64,000 nt of DNA. It comes from Algoriphagus sp. AGSA1 (lineage in GTDB: Bacteria; Bacteroidota; Bacteroidia; Cytophagales; Cyclobacteriaceae). The stretch's first letter is position 1, and every line of letters starts with the position of its first letter. The translations under genes and the position numbers were made by a program. The stretch is taken from contig NZ_JAJUWR010000020.1 of the NCBI RefSeq assembly GCF_021390545.1, forward strand, positions 1-64,000, given 5' to 3'. Shown here in pieces: positions 36,837-46,081 of this stretch. Under the pieces are notes generated by a model. That model searched no databases and had not been told where the DNA came from. It was given only the letters and a program-made list of their open reading frames with translations.

Positions 36837-36944
36837 CATTGCGTGTTTGCAATGAGCAAGATGTAGGATTGTGCCACAATCCGATCTTGCCCACCGCTGC
36901 CGGAGTTGCGGGTGGGCATAAAATTTCTCCGAAGTCGAATTTTA
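36837..36944. other. Hairpin cluster, candidate oriT
   Basis: Four consecutive inverted repeats fill this gap just before the mobilization genes: CATTGC/GCAATG (36837-36854); a 35-bp imperfect palindrome (36856-36890) with arms GCAAGAT/ATCTTGC outside and GGATTGTG/CACAATCC inside; CCCACC/GGTGGG extended by GC/GC with a bulge (36890-36916); and TAAAATT/AATTTTA (36919-36944). A dense set of hairpins adjacent to relaxase genes is the usual look of an origin of transfer. The nick site cannot be named from sequence alone. Confidence 0.55.
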
Positions 36945-36960
36945 TAGTCCTGTTGCCTAT

Positions 36961-37347
36961 ATGAAACAATCAGCTAAGGAAAAATCCATATGGCTCACGG
37001 TAAGACTGACTGCCCTTGAAAAGCAAAAGCTCAATTCCTTACTCGAAAAAGCCGCCTATTGTCAGACGATAAGTGAGCTTGTTAGAGACGTGCTTTTCAA
37101 AAGAAAACTAACCCTCAATACACGAAACGAATCCTTGGAGAACACTCTTGAAGAATTGGGACTGCTAAGAAATGAACTGAATAAAATCGGAGTGAATATC
37201 AACCAGATTACCCACTATTTTCATATGCAGGCTGATCCAAAAGAGCGTCTGTTTTTTGTGAAGGAAATGCTCCCTCACTTTGAGCGGACTAAAGCAAAAA
37301 TAGAGGCGCTCCATAGCTTGATTGAAGGATTGAAAAATCTAACCTAA
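36961..37347 (+). CDS. Mobilization accessory protein (MobC/MbpA-like)
   Basis: This 128-residue protein has an N-terminal ribbon-helix-helix-like segment (WLTVRLTALEKQKLNSLLEK) and a C-terminal region with LRNELNKIGVNINQITHYFH, the motif of the plasmid mobilization relaxosome family. It would bind oriT and help the relaxase open the strands. It begins 17 bp after the hairpin cluster, and its stop abuts the relaxase start. Confidence 0.8.
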   Translation: MKQSAKEKSIWLTVRLTALEKQKLNSLLEKAAYCQTISELVRDVLFKRKLTLNTRNESLENTLEELGLLRNELNKIGVNINQITHYFHMQADPKERLFFVKEMLPHFERTKAKIEALHSLIEGLKNLT

Positions 37348-38556
37348 TTGGTTGCTAAAATCATTACAGGAAAGACTATCGGAGGAGTGATCCGATACAA
37401 TGAACAGAAAGTGAAAACTGAACAGGCAAAACTGGTACAGATGGGAGGATTTGCGGTTAAAAATCTTTCTGTGGCTGATAAGATCCAATCATTTGAAAAG
37501 CTGCAGAAATTGAATAAAAGGACGAAAACAAACGCCGTCCATATTTCGCTGAATTTTTCTCCAAAGGATAAAGTGGATGAGTTTATGCTTCAAAAGATTG
37601 CAGCTGATTATTTGAAAGGAATTGGATTTGAAAACCAACCTTACCTGCTATATCAGCACTTTGATGCTGCCCATCCACATATTCACCTGGTCACAACCAA
37701 TATTTCAAGTTCAGGAAAACGGATTGAAACGCATAACCTCGGCAAGTTATGGTCAGAACAGACCCGGAAAGAAATTGAGGAGCGATACCATCTTGTAAAA
37801 GCGGAAGAGCAGCTGAAGCAAAAAGTAAATTTTCTTCAGTCGTTGGAGAAAGCTTCGTATAGCAAGACTGAAACAAAGGCAGCCATTTCCAATATTACAA
37901 GGGAAGTTATCAGAACCTATCGGTTTACTTCCATTCCTGAATTGAATGCAGTGTTGGGACAATTTAATGTCTGCGCTTACCGTGGGGAAAAAGAAAGTGA
38001 AATGTACAAGAATAGAGGGATAATCTATTCAGTACTGGATTCAAACGGTCATAGGATTGGGGTGCCTATTAAAGCCAGTTCTATTTATTCGAAACCCACG
38101 TTATCCAATCTGGAAAAGTGTTTTGTCAGGAATAAAGAGGAGCGAAAATCATATAAGGAGGAGCTCCGGAATACAATCTTGGAGACGGTCGATAAATGCA
38201 GTTCCCAGAAAGAGCTTTCAGACAGACTAAGAAGCAAAGGGATCCGTCCGGTATTCAGGATTAATGATGACGGCAGACTTTATGGAGTTACTTATGTTGA
38301 CAATGTGAGCCGCACTGTGTTCACCGGTTCATCATTGGATAAACGGCTTTCTGCCAACGCTCTTTCTGCATATTTTTCCCGAAAAACCACCATTTCATTC
38401 AGTGCTCCTGACCTTAGGGAATTTCCTTCGGATGAATTGTTAAAGCCGCCAGTTCCTAGCAATAGGATCATTGTTAATACTTACCAACCGGATGATCCGA
38501 CACCTTATGAATTGAGGCAAAAGAAAAAGAAGAGACGCAAGAAGCTGCACACTTAA
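37348..38556 (+). CDS. HUH relaxase (MobB/MbpB-like)
   Basis: This 402-residue relaxase nicks oriT and stays bound through a Tyr. The N-terminal start VAKIITGKTIGGVIRYNEQKV contains the candidate catalytic Tyr (residue 17), and the three-His metal motif is seen in HFDAAHPHIHLVTTN near residue 105-117. The start is TTG directly after the previous stop; no ATG gives the conserved N-terminus. The C-terminus ends in a basic tail (KKKKRRKKLHT) suited to DNA binding. It would serve mobilization in trans by a conjugative element, since no mating-pair genes are present. Confidence 0.85.
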   Translation: MVAKIITGKTIGGVIRYNEQKVKTEQAKLVQMGGFAVKNLSVADKIQSFEKLQKLNKRTKTNAVHISLNFSPKDKVDEFMLQKIAADYLKGIGFENQPYLLYQHFDAAHPHIHLVTTNISSSGKRIETHNLGKLWSEQTRKEIEERYHLVKAEEQLKQKVNFLQSLEKASYSKTETKAAISNITREVIRTYRFTSIPELNAVLGQFNVCAYRGEKESEMYKNRGIIYSVLDSNGHRIGVPIKASSIYSKPTLSNLEKCFVRNKEERKSYKEELRNTILETVDKCSSQKELSDRLRSKGIRPVFRINDDGRLYGVTYVDNVSRTVFTGSSLDKRLSANALSAYFSRKTTISFSAPDLREFPSDELLKPPVPSNRIIVNTYQPDDPTPYELRQKKKKRRKKLHT

Positions 38557-38560
38557 ACCT

Positions 38561-40537
38561 ATGCAGACAGGGGAGAGCACGGAAGGACTTAGAAAAATCA
38601 TCGACCTCACGAGGAAGTTGAGTATAGGGGTATTGTGCCTTCATTTTTATTATTACTGCTATCACTCGTTTGATAAGTGGGGTTTAACCCATGACATAGG
38701 GGAGAGACTGCTGTTAAATATCAGAAATACAGGGTTGTTCAGCGCATTTCATATTTCCAAAGCTTTTGCGCTGGGGTTATTGCTGATTTCATTGATCGGT
38801 GCAAAAGGCAAGAAGGACGATAAACTTAAACTCACTCAGGTTCTATGGCCACTCATATGTGGGGCTATTATTTACGGAACTAGCCATATTACTTTTTACC
38901 TGACTTTTACTGAGGAAAGGTTAAGTATTATCTATATGACCCTCACCGCACTGGGGTATTCCCTTATTCTGATGGGGGGATCATTGCTGAGTAGGTTGCT
39001 AAAGAACCAGCAGAATCAGGAAGTTTTTAATTATCTGAATGAGACCTTCCCTCAGGAAGAGCGGTATTTGGATAATGAATACTCGGTTAATCTTCCGGCT
39101 AGATACAGACTGAAAAGCAAGATCCGCAACTCTTGGATCAACATCATCAATCCCTTCCGTGCATTATTGGTGGCTGGTACTCCAGGTTCCGGCAAAAGTT
39201 ACTTTGTGATCCGCCATGTGATCACCCAACACATCAGTAAAGGTTTTTCCATGTTTGTGTATGATTTCAAGTACGATGACCTCTCCCGAATTGCCTACAA
39301 TACGCTTCAAAAGAATTTTTCTGCTTATAGCATAAAACCAGAATTCTATACGATCAATTTTGACCGCTTGTCACATACCCATCGCTGTAATCCTCTGGAA
39401 CCTGATGCGATGTTGGATATTACCGATGCCTCTGAAGCCGCACGTACTATTATGTTGGGTCTTAACAGGGAGTGGATAAGAAAGCAGGGCGATTTCTTTG
39501 TGGAAAGCCCGATTAACTTCCTGACTGCGATTATCTGGTTTTTGAAGAAGCATAGGAGGGGGAGGTACTGTACGCTTCCCCATGTGATTGAGTTGATGCA
39601 GGTCGAATATGAGAAACTCTTTACGGTACTGCGTACCGAACCTGAAATCGAAGTGCTGATCAATCCCTTTGTTTCCGCATTGGTCAAAAAGGCATTTGAC
39701 CAGCTGGAAGGGCAGGTGGCCAGTGCCAAGGTTACCATGGCACGATTGTCTTCCCCACAGCTTTATTTTGTGCTTTCGGAAAGTGAATTCACGCTCGATC
39801 TGAACAATCCCGATGCACCTAAAATCATCTGCATGGGAAACAATCCCCAAAAGCAGCAGGTCTATGGAGCAGTCTTATCACTATATATTTCAAGGATTGT
39901 CAAACTTGTTAACAAAAAGGGAAAACTGAAATCCAGTCTGGTTTTCGATGAGTTTCCCACGATCTATTTCAATGGAATTGATAACCTGATAGCCACTGCA
40001 CGATCCAATATGGTAGCCACCTGCTTGGGGGTGCAGGATTACAGTCAGCTTAAAAAGGATTATGGACGTGAACAAGCAGAGGTAATCATGAACACGGTGG
40101 GTAATTTCATCAGTGGTCAGGTGCTGGGGGATACAGCGAAGCAACTTTCCGAACGGTTTGGAAGGATTATCCAAAACAGAGAAAGTATATCAATCAACAG
40201 TTCGGAGACATCAGTGAGTAAATCCACCCAACTGGATCAGGCGGTTCCTCCTTCTACCATCTCCTCACTTTCTTCGGGAGAATTTGTTGGCATGGTGGCG
40301 GATACGCCTGATCAGAAGATTGGGTTAAAAGCTTTTCATTCTGAAATCATCAATGATCATGCTGCCCTTAAAAAAGAAGAAGAATGTTATAAGGCCATCC
40401 CCAAAGTACGGGACATTTCTTCTGAGGAGGTTGAGGGGAATTATAGAAGAATCAAACTAGATGTCGAGGAGATAGTCAGAATGGAAATGGAGCGGGTGTT
40501 TGATACCCCTGAGTTGGGGCATTTGATTTTAAGGTGA
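38561..40537 (+). CDS. VirD4/TraG-type coupling protein (MobC/MbpC-like)
   Basis: This 658-residue ATPase starts with about four membrane segments (residues 25-150), then has a motor domain with Walker A VAGTPGSGKSYF (about residue 204) and Walker B SLVFDEFPTIYFNGID (about 460). ATARSNMVATCLGVQDYSQL is the conserved TraG/VirD4 motif. It links the relaxase-DNA complex to a secretion channel. It lies 4 bp after the relaxase gene. Many Bacteroidota mobilizable elements carry such a third gene. Confidence 0.85.
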   Translation: MQTGESTEGLRKIIDLTRKLSIGVLCLHFYYYCYHSFDKWGLTHDIGERLLLNIRNTGLFSAFHISKAFALGLLLISLIGAKGKKDDKLKLTQVLWPLICGAIIYGTSHITFYLTFTEERLSIIYMTLTALGYSLILMGGSLLSRLLKNQQNQEVFNYLNETFPQEERYLDNEYSVNLPARYRLKSKIRNSWINIINPFRALLVAGTPGSGKSYFVIRHVITQHISKGFSMFVYDFKYDDLSRIAYNTLQKNFSAYSIKPEFYTINFDRLSHTHRCNPLEPDAMLDITDASEAARTIMLGLNREWIRKQGDFFVESPINFLTAIIWFLKKHRRGRYCTLPHVIELMQVEYEKLFTVLRTEPEIEVLINPFVSALVKKAFDQLEGQVASAKVTMARLSSPQLYFVLSESEFTLDLNNPDAPKIICMGNNPQKQQVYGAVLSLYISRIVKLVNKKGKLKSSLVFDEFPTIYFNGIDNLIATARSNMVATCLGVQDYSQLKKDYGREQAEVIMNTVGNFISGQVLGDTAKQLSERFGRIIQNRESISINSSETSVSKSTQLDQAVPPSTISSLSSGEFVGMVADTPDQKIGLKAFHSEIINDHAALKKEEECYKAIPKVRDISSEEVEGNYRRIKLDVEEIVRMEMERVFDTPELGHLILR

Positions 40538-40721
40538 CGGAGCCTGCTGTTTTAATTTCATGTGAATGTTTCCAACCGGAAAACTATGTCACTAATTAAT
40601 TTCAATTTTGCTGACTTTTTGGCTTTAAAAAAATATTATCATATCATTATTACTTGATAAAGAACTTAGTGTAATAGTTCCTTTTCTTACTGCAGGTGAA
40701 ACAAACTTAAGCTATCCGGTT

Positions 40722-41342
40722 TTGGAGGTAAAAGATTCTACTTATTTGAAGCAACTTGTGGAAGGACTTGTTCTCGGTGATGAGGCATGCTTTAAAAATC
40801 TTTATGAGCTGTTTTCTGTAAAAGTTTACAACATCACCAGAAAAATGGGGCTTGGGCATGAGGATGCAGAAGGAGTGGTTCAGGAAGTATTTTTGAAAAT
40901 ATGGAAAAACAGGGCTAAACTGGATCCAGAGTTGTCTATTAATGCTTATATATTTGCGATTTTAAGGTCTAGGGTTATAAACCAGTTAAAGAAACAAGCA
41001 CGTTTTTTTGCATTCCAGGAATATCAGATTCCACTTTTACAACAGGTCACGAACTTCAGCGCAGACAGTGATTTGATATACGCTGAATTTCATAATCTAT
41101 CATTGGAGCTTATTGAGAAACTTCCCCCTGCGCAGCGTCAGATATTTAAGTTACGGCACCTTGAGAATAAATCAGTAGCAGAAATATCAGAAGCATTGAA
41201 TCTTTCCAGACGAACTGTTGAAAACCACATATTCCGAAGCACCAAACTTTTTAAGGAAGGACTCGATAAATTAGAAATTGTTTCAAAAAGTGTTTGGATA
41301 ATTGCTTTAAATGAAGTAATTGATTTGTTTTTGACGGGCTAA
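40722..41342 (+). CDS. ECF sigma factor of the FecI/SusC-associated type
   Basis: This 206-residue sigma factor has region 2 (YNITRKMGLGHEDAEGVVQE and LKIWKNRAKL, then RVINQLKKQ) and region 4 (LPPAQRQIFKLRHLENKSVA with HTH LNLSRRTVENHI). The start is a TTG; no in-frame ATG precedes region 2. It is followed by a fecR and an STN-containing susC, the standard transenvelope signalling set in Bacteroidota: substrate at SusC releases the sigma from FecR and switches on the locus. Confidence 0.88.
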   Translation: MEVKDSTYLKQLVEGLVLGDEACFKNLYELFSVKVYNITRKMGLGHEDAEGVVQEVFLKIWKNRAKLDPELSINAYIFAILRSRVINQLKKQARFFAFQEYQIPLLQQVTNFSADSDLIYAEFHNLSLELIEKLPPAQRQIFKLRHLENKSVAEISEALNLSRRTVENHIFRSTKLFKEGLDKLEIVSKSVWIIALNEVIDLFLTG

Positions 41343-41445
41343 AACAATTCTATTTTTGGTCGAATTTAAAATTTTCCAATTTTTTTTGAATTTGTCTTGA
41401 GTATAAATTATCTGCTGAGGGTATATACTATAGAACAAAGGCAAG

Positions 41446-42456
41446 ATGAATCATCATAAAAGAATTAAGGATTTTTTTGAAGGAAAGCTTACTAGGGAAG
41501 AAGCCCAGGAATTTCTCGACTTTTTAGAAAGTCAGGAGGCAGAGGAATTCTTATCCGCAGAGTTGATTCAGTTATGGTCCAGCAAGTTTAAGTCTAAGGA
41601 GTATAATTGGGATCATATGGCTTTGTGGGAAAAATTAAACCACAACAAGTCCAATTATGCACGTCCTTATGTTCAGCGAGATAGCAACTCAAGGAGAAAT
41701 TGGCTTCCTTGGGCCAGGGCAGCAGTGGTTTTTATTGCAATTGGTCTTTCAACGCTGTTTTTTGTTAACCGGGAAAAATATAGACCTGATCAAGAACAAG
41801 AGTTGTTACTGGATACCAAACTAGTTACCCATTACAATCCAGCCGGCAAAAAAACCAAAATCACTCTTCCTGATGGATCCACTGTGTTTTTAAATTCAGC
41901 AAGTAAGTTGACTTATCCGGCTGATTTTCTTCAGGACAGGTCCATTTCATTGGAAGGGGAAGGCTTTTTTGAGGTGATCAAAGATCATGAACATCCTTTT
42001 ACTGTGGAATCCAAGGGCATAGTGACGACCGCTTTAGGCACCTCCTTTAATATATCCACCTTTGGGACAGAAGATAAAGTAGCTGTCACCTTGCTTACCG
42101 GAAAGGTAGAGCTCAGACAGGAGGGTAAAGGGAATGCCATTCAGCTTGTTCCCGGAGAAGGGTCTGTTCTGTCCAGGAATGATGAACACCTGAGCAAGAC
42201 AGCGATAAATGCACGGGATAGGATATTGTGGACTGAAGGGATTTTAAAATTCAAGGATACTGACTTTGATCAACTCGCTAAAATTCTCGAAAGGTGGTAT
42301 GATGTGCAAATAACTCTTCAGGGAAGCGGTAAGAAGCTGGCAAGCGGGACATTTGATTCAAATGAAAGCTTAAGGAATGTCTTGGAAGTTCTGAGCGGAT
42401 CCTTGGATTTCAGTTATGAATTAAAAGATAAAAAGGTAATGATAACACTAAACTGA
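41446..42456 (+). CDS. FecR-family anti-sigma factor
   Basis: This 336-residue protein has a cytoplasmic N-terminal part (about 85 residues), one membrane helix (AAVVFIAIGLSTLFFV, near residue 90-108), a periplasmic FecR domain (GKKTKITLPDGSTVFLNSAS, SLEGEGFFEV, TTALGTSFNISTF) and a C-terminal DUF4974 domain. It binds the upstream sigma on the inside and contacts the STN domain of SusC outside. It begins about 100 bp after the sigma gene. Confidence 0.9.
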   Translation: MNHHKRIKDFFEGKLTREEAQEFLDFLESQEAEEFLSAELIQLWSSKFKSKEYNWDHMALWEKLNHNKSNYARPYVQRDSNSRRNWLPWARAAVVFIAIGLSTLFFVNREKYRPDQEQELLLDTKLVTHYNPAGKKTKITLPDGSTVFLNSASKLTYPADFLQDRSISLEGEGFFEVIKDHEHPFTVESKGIVTTALGTSFNISTFGTEDKVAVTLLTGKVELRQEGKGNAIQLVPGEGSVLSRNDEHLSKTAINARDRILWTEGILKFKDTDFDQLAKILERWYDVQITLQGSGKKLASGTFDSNESLRNVLEVLSGSLDFSYELKDKKVMITLN

Positions 42457-42601
42457 TTAGCCTATGATTAAATCCAAGTAAGGAAAAAACAGGAACGTAC
42501 TACGAATACGCTCCTGCTAAAATCAAAACACATTGCCCCGTTCAGAAGCATTGCAAACTGTCGTCTGGGGAATTATCATGTTTCAACTTACCCTCAAACA
42601 T

Positions 42602-45600
42602 ATGAAAAAAATATTACCATTAATAGTCATGTCTATTAAGCTAGTGGCCAGAGGAATTTTCATGCTCTGCATATCACTCAATCCTCTTTTGGCCAATACC
42701 TCTAAAGCCCAGGTAAAAAGCATTGATGAGGTTTTTCTTAAACTGGAAAAACAACCCAAATCTTTGGTTCAATTTTTTAATGAAATTGAGAAAAAGACAG
42801 AGTTCAAATTCTTTTATACCTATGTGGCGGTCAAGTCAGACTCGGCTATTTCTTATCTTGAAGAATATGAAAGCGTAGAAAATCACCTAATTAACATTGC
42901 CTCACAAACAGAACTGAGGTTTAAACAGGTCAATAATGCGATCAGTGTGATTAGGAACCCAACTCAGGATAATTCTTTGTTGGTCAAAAGATCAGATGAA
43001 GAAAATATCACAGGAACGGTAAAAGATTCATTGGGTGAGCCCATGCCGGGTGTCTCTGTCTTGGTAAAAGGTACAAGCGAAGGGACAGTGACCGAACTGG
43101 ACGGCAGTTTTTCGATAGACGCAAATCCTGGACAGACCCTCTTGTTTTCATTTATCGGATATAAACGAAAAGAAATCCTGATCGATTCTGATTTTGTATT
43201 ACAGGTGATGATGGAAGAGGAGGAGAATTCCCTTGATGAATTTGTGGTGGTAGGATATGGTACGGTCAAAAAGAAAGACATCACCGGGGCCGTCAGCGCC
43301 ATAGAATCTGAGGAGCTCAAGGATCAACCAATTGTCAGTATTGATCAGGCAATCGCCGGTAGATTGGCAGGTGTGGTGGTAACCCAGGCAACAGGGGCAC
43401 CTGGGGGAGGGGCTTCAGTGCGTATCCGTGGTGCAGGTTCATTAAGTGCCGGAAACGAGCCTTTATACGTGGTTGATGGATTTCCGGTAACGAATGATTT
43501 TGATCAGCGGAACAACCCGCTCAACACCATTAATCCTGCGGACATTGATAATATCCAGGTGTTAAAAGACGCTTCCGCCACTGCTATTTATGGCTCTAGG
43601 GGTTCCAATGGCGTTGTGCTGATCACAACAAAATCGGGCAAGGAAGGACAGGCAAAAATTGAGTTGAATGTGAGTTCAGGGTTTCAGCAGGTAGAAAAGA
43701 CATTGGATGTGCTGAATGCATCTGAGTTTGCAACTTATATCAATGAAGCCAGAAATAATGCATGGGTGAATTCTGGGCCAGGAAGATCTGCATCAGATCC
43801 CAACGCTGATAGAATCCAGAATGTCATGTACCTGATTCCTGAAGGGTTTGAAAATCCACAAAGTTTGGGGAAAGGCACAAACTGGCAAGATGCTGTTTTT
43901 CGTACCGCACGTATGAGTGATTACCGCCTTAACTTTTCGGGAGGAAATGCTAAAACCAGGTACTTTATTTCCGGAGGGTACTTGGAGCAGGAAGGTGTGA
44001 TCATAAATTCGGATTTGAAACGGTATTCCTTTAGAGTAAATGTGGAATCCCAGATGAACGATCGCGTAAAAGTGGGTGTGAACATTACTCCATCGTATAC
44101 TTTTTCCAATCAGTCACTGGCCGAAGGAAACTGGCAAGGGGGTGGGATAATCCAATCCGCAATTACGGCCGGCCCACATTTGACTCCCTACGATTCAGAA
44201 GGTAACTATACCAAGATAACCGGACAGGGAATTGGGACCTCGGAGGTAGATAATCCGGTAAAAATTGCCAGGGAATATTTTCATCAGCAAAAAAACCTGA
44301 GATTGCTGGGCACAGCCTTTACTGAGATTAGTCTGGTCGATAACCTTATGTTCAAAGCTTTGGTAGGCACAGATATCAGAAGCTTTAGAGAGGATATTTT
44401 CAGTTCTTCCATTATCAATCCAAACAGTGTCAATCTTACCCGGCCCGCCGTGGGATCCAATAATACGGCACAGACGGTAAACTGGCTTGGCGAATTTACG
44501 CTAAGCTATGGGAAGACGTTGGGCAAGCATACATTTGATGCCGTTCTTGGATATACGGTACAAAAAGAGAAACTAGAGGCCAGTCAGATCACTGGGACAA
44601 ATTTCGCAAATGACAATATAAGAACAACAAATGCTGCAGGATTGATTACCCGGGCACTGAATACTGAGGAAGAGTGGTCCATATTGTCATATTTGGCACG
44701 ATTGAATTACAATTATGATGATCGTTATCTTTTAACTGCAACTTTCCGACAGGACGGTTCGTCCAGGTTCGGATCTGATAACCGATGGGGAGCATTTCCA
44801 TCCCTATCACTTGGATGGAGGCTTTCAGAAGAGAATTTCCTGAATCAGGTAAGCTGGTTGTCGGAACTTAGACTACGTGCCAGTTACGGTCTGACAGGTA
44901 ATAATTTCATTTCTAACTATGGTGCAATCGGTCTGACCGCCATAGAGAATTATCCACTGGGTACCAGTATCAGCAACGGCATGAGATTGGCGAATATTCC
45001 CAACTCCACGTTGGGATGGGAGAAAAACAAACAACTCGATTTTGGGTTGGAACTAGGTGTATTTCAAAACAGGATTTACCTGGCGGCAGATTATTACATC
45101 AAACGTACTTCTGATTTATTGTTGAATGTTCCGGTGCCTACTCTTACTGGCTATACCAATGCATTGCAGAATATAGGGGAGATTAAGAATAAAGGAATTG
45201 AATTTACACTGACCAGCAGAAACCTGGTGTCTGATTTTACCTGGACAACAGATTTTAATATTGCTTTTAATCAGATTGAGGTGATGGCATTGGGGCCGGA
45301 CGGGTCACCGATTATTTCCAGACAGGCAACTTCCTCCTCTTCACCAACACATATTACACAGATCGGTTCTGTCCCCGGAAGTTTTTATGGTTATCAGGTA
45401 GTCGGCGTTTATCAAAATCAGGAAGATGTTGAAAACAGTGCGGTAGTATTGAACGGCGATGGAACTGTTCAGTCCATTCCAGGGAGATTGAAATTTGCCG
45501 ATGTCAATGGTGACGGGATTATCAATACCGATGACAGAACGATTTTAGGTGATCCTTTTCCTGATTTTACCTATGGAATGACAAATAGGTTCTCGTTCCG

Positions 45601-46081
45601 GAATGTGGATTTTTCCTTTACACTGCAGGGAGTACAGGGATTTGAGGTACTCAACTTGGCCAGAAGATATTATGGCAATTATGCCGGGTCTTACAATGTA
45701 CTTCGAAGTGCGTCAAATGGATGGAAATCCGAAGCTGACCGGGGAGATGGATCTTCTCCCATGATTGACAGGAATTTCAACGCTTACGCAGGAAGCAATG
45801 TGGTAAACAATGTGACTTCGCAGTTTGTAGAGGACGGATCATTCTTAAGGATCAGAAACATTACTCTAGGATATACCTTCCCGGCAACTATCCTGGAGCG
45901 TATAAAAGTTTCCAATGCACGGTTGAATTTTACCGTTCAAAATGCCTACACCTTTACCAAATATGAGGGATTCAACCCGGAAGTTTCGGCACAGGGAGGA
46001 AACCCACTTGTGCCTGGTGTTGATGCCGGAGGATATCCGCTGGCGAGGACATACATGTTGGGTTTAACTATTGGCTTCTAA
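42602..46081 (+). CDS. SusC/RagA TonB-dependent transporter with STN domain
   Basis: This transporter of about 1159 residues has a signal peptide, then an STN domain (FFNEIEKKTEFKFFYTYVAV, about residues 45-125) that relays the signal to FecR. A carboxypeptidase-D regulatory-like domain (GTVKDSLGEPMPGVSVLVKG) follows, then the TonB/plug region (VVVGYGTVKKKDITGAVSAI; LYVVDGFPV) and a 22-strand barrel. It imports oligosaccharide or a similar ligand with SusD. Upstream in-frame starts at 42533 (TTG) and 42578 (ATG) are less likely, because the signal peptide begins MKKILPLIV at 42602. The partial susC at the right edge lacks an STN domain. Confidence 0.93.
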   Translation: MKKILPLIVMSIKLVARGIFMLCISLNPLLANTSKAQVKSIDEVFLKLEKQPKSLVQFFNEIEKKTEFKFFYTYVAVKSDSAISYLEEYESVENHLINIASQTELRFKQVNNAISVIRNPTQDNSLLVKRSDEENITGTVKDSLGEPMPGVSVLVKGTSEGTVTELDGSFSIDANPGQTLLFSFIGYKRKEILIDSDFVLQVMMEEEENSLDEFVVVGYGTVKKKDITGAVSAIESEELKDQPIVSIDQAIAGRLAGVVVTQATGAPGGGASVRIRGAGSLSAGNEPLYVVDGFPVTNDFDQRNNPLNTINPADIDNIQVLKDASATAIYGSRGSNGVVLITTKSGKEGQAKIELNVSSGFQQVEKTLDVLNASEFATYINEARNNAWVNSGPGRSASDPNADRIQNVMYLIPEGFENPQSLGKGTNWQDAVFRTARMSDYRLNFSGGNAKTRYFISGGYLEQEGVIINSDLKRYSFRVNVESQMNDRVKVGVNITPSYTFSNQSLAEGNWQGGGIIQSAITAGPHLTPYDSEGNYTKITGQGIGTSEVDNPVKIAREYFHQQKNLRLLGTAFTEISLVDNLMFKALVGTDIRSFREDIFSSSIINPNSVNLTRPAVGSNNTAQTVNWLGEFTLSYGKTLGKHTFDAVLGYTVQKEKLEASQITGTNFANDNIRTTNAAGLITRALNTEEEWSILSYLARLNYNYDDRYLLTATFRQDGSSRFGSDNRWGAFPSLSLGWRLSEENFLNQVSWLSELRLRASYGLTGNNFISNYGAIGLTAIENYPLGTSISNGMRLANIPNSTLGWEKNKQLDFGLELGVFQNRIYLAADYYIKRTSDLLLNVPVPTLTGYTNALQNIGEIKNKGIEFTLTSRNLVSDFTWTTDFNIAFNQIEVMALGPDGSPIISRQATSSSSPTHITQIGSVPGSFYGYQVVGVYQNQEDVENSAVVLNGDGTVQSIPGRLKFADVNGDGIINTDDRTILGDPFPDFTYGMTNRFSFRNVDFSFTLQGVQGFEVLNLARRYYGNYAGSYNVLRSASNGWKSEADRGDGSSPMIDRNFNAYAGSNVVNNVTSQFVEDGSFLRIRNITLGYTFPATILERIKVSNARLNFTVQNAYTFTKYEGFNPEVSAQGGNPLVPGVDAGGYPLARTYMLGLTIGF

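Noticed and set aside
36961..40537. Complete conjugative element
   Set aside because: Only relaxase, accessory and coupling-protein genes are present; no mating-pair formation genes were found, so mobilization in trans is the safer reading.
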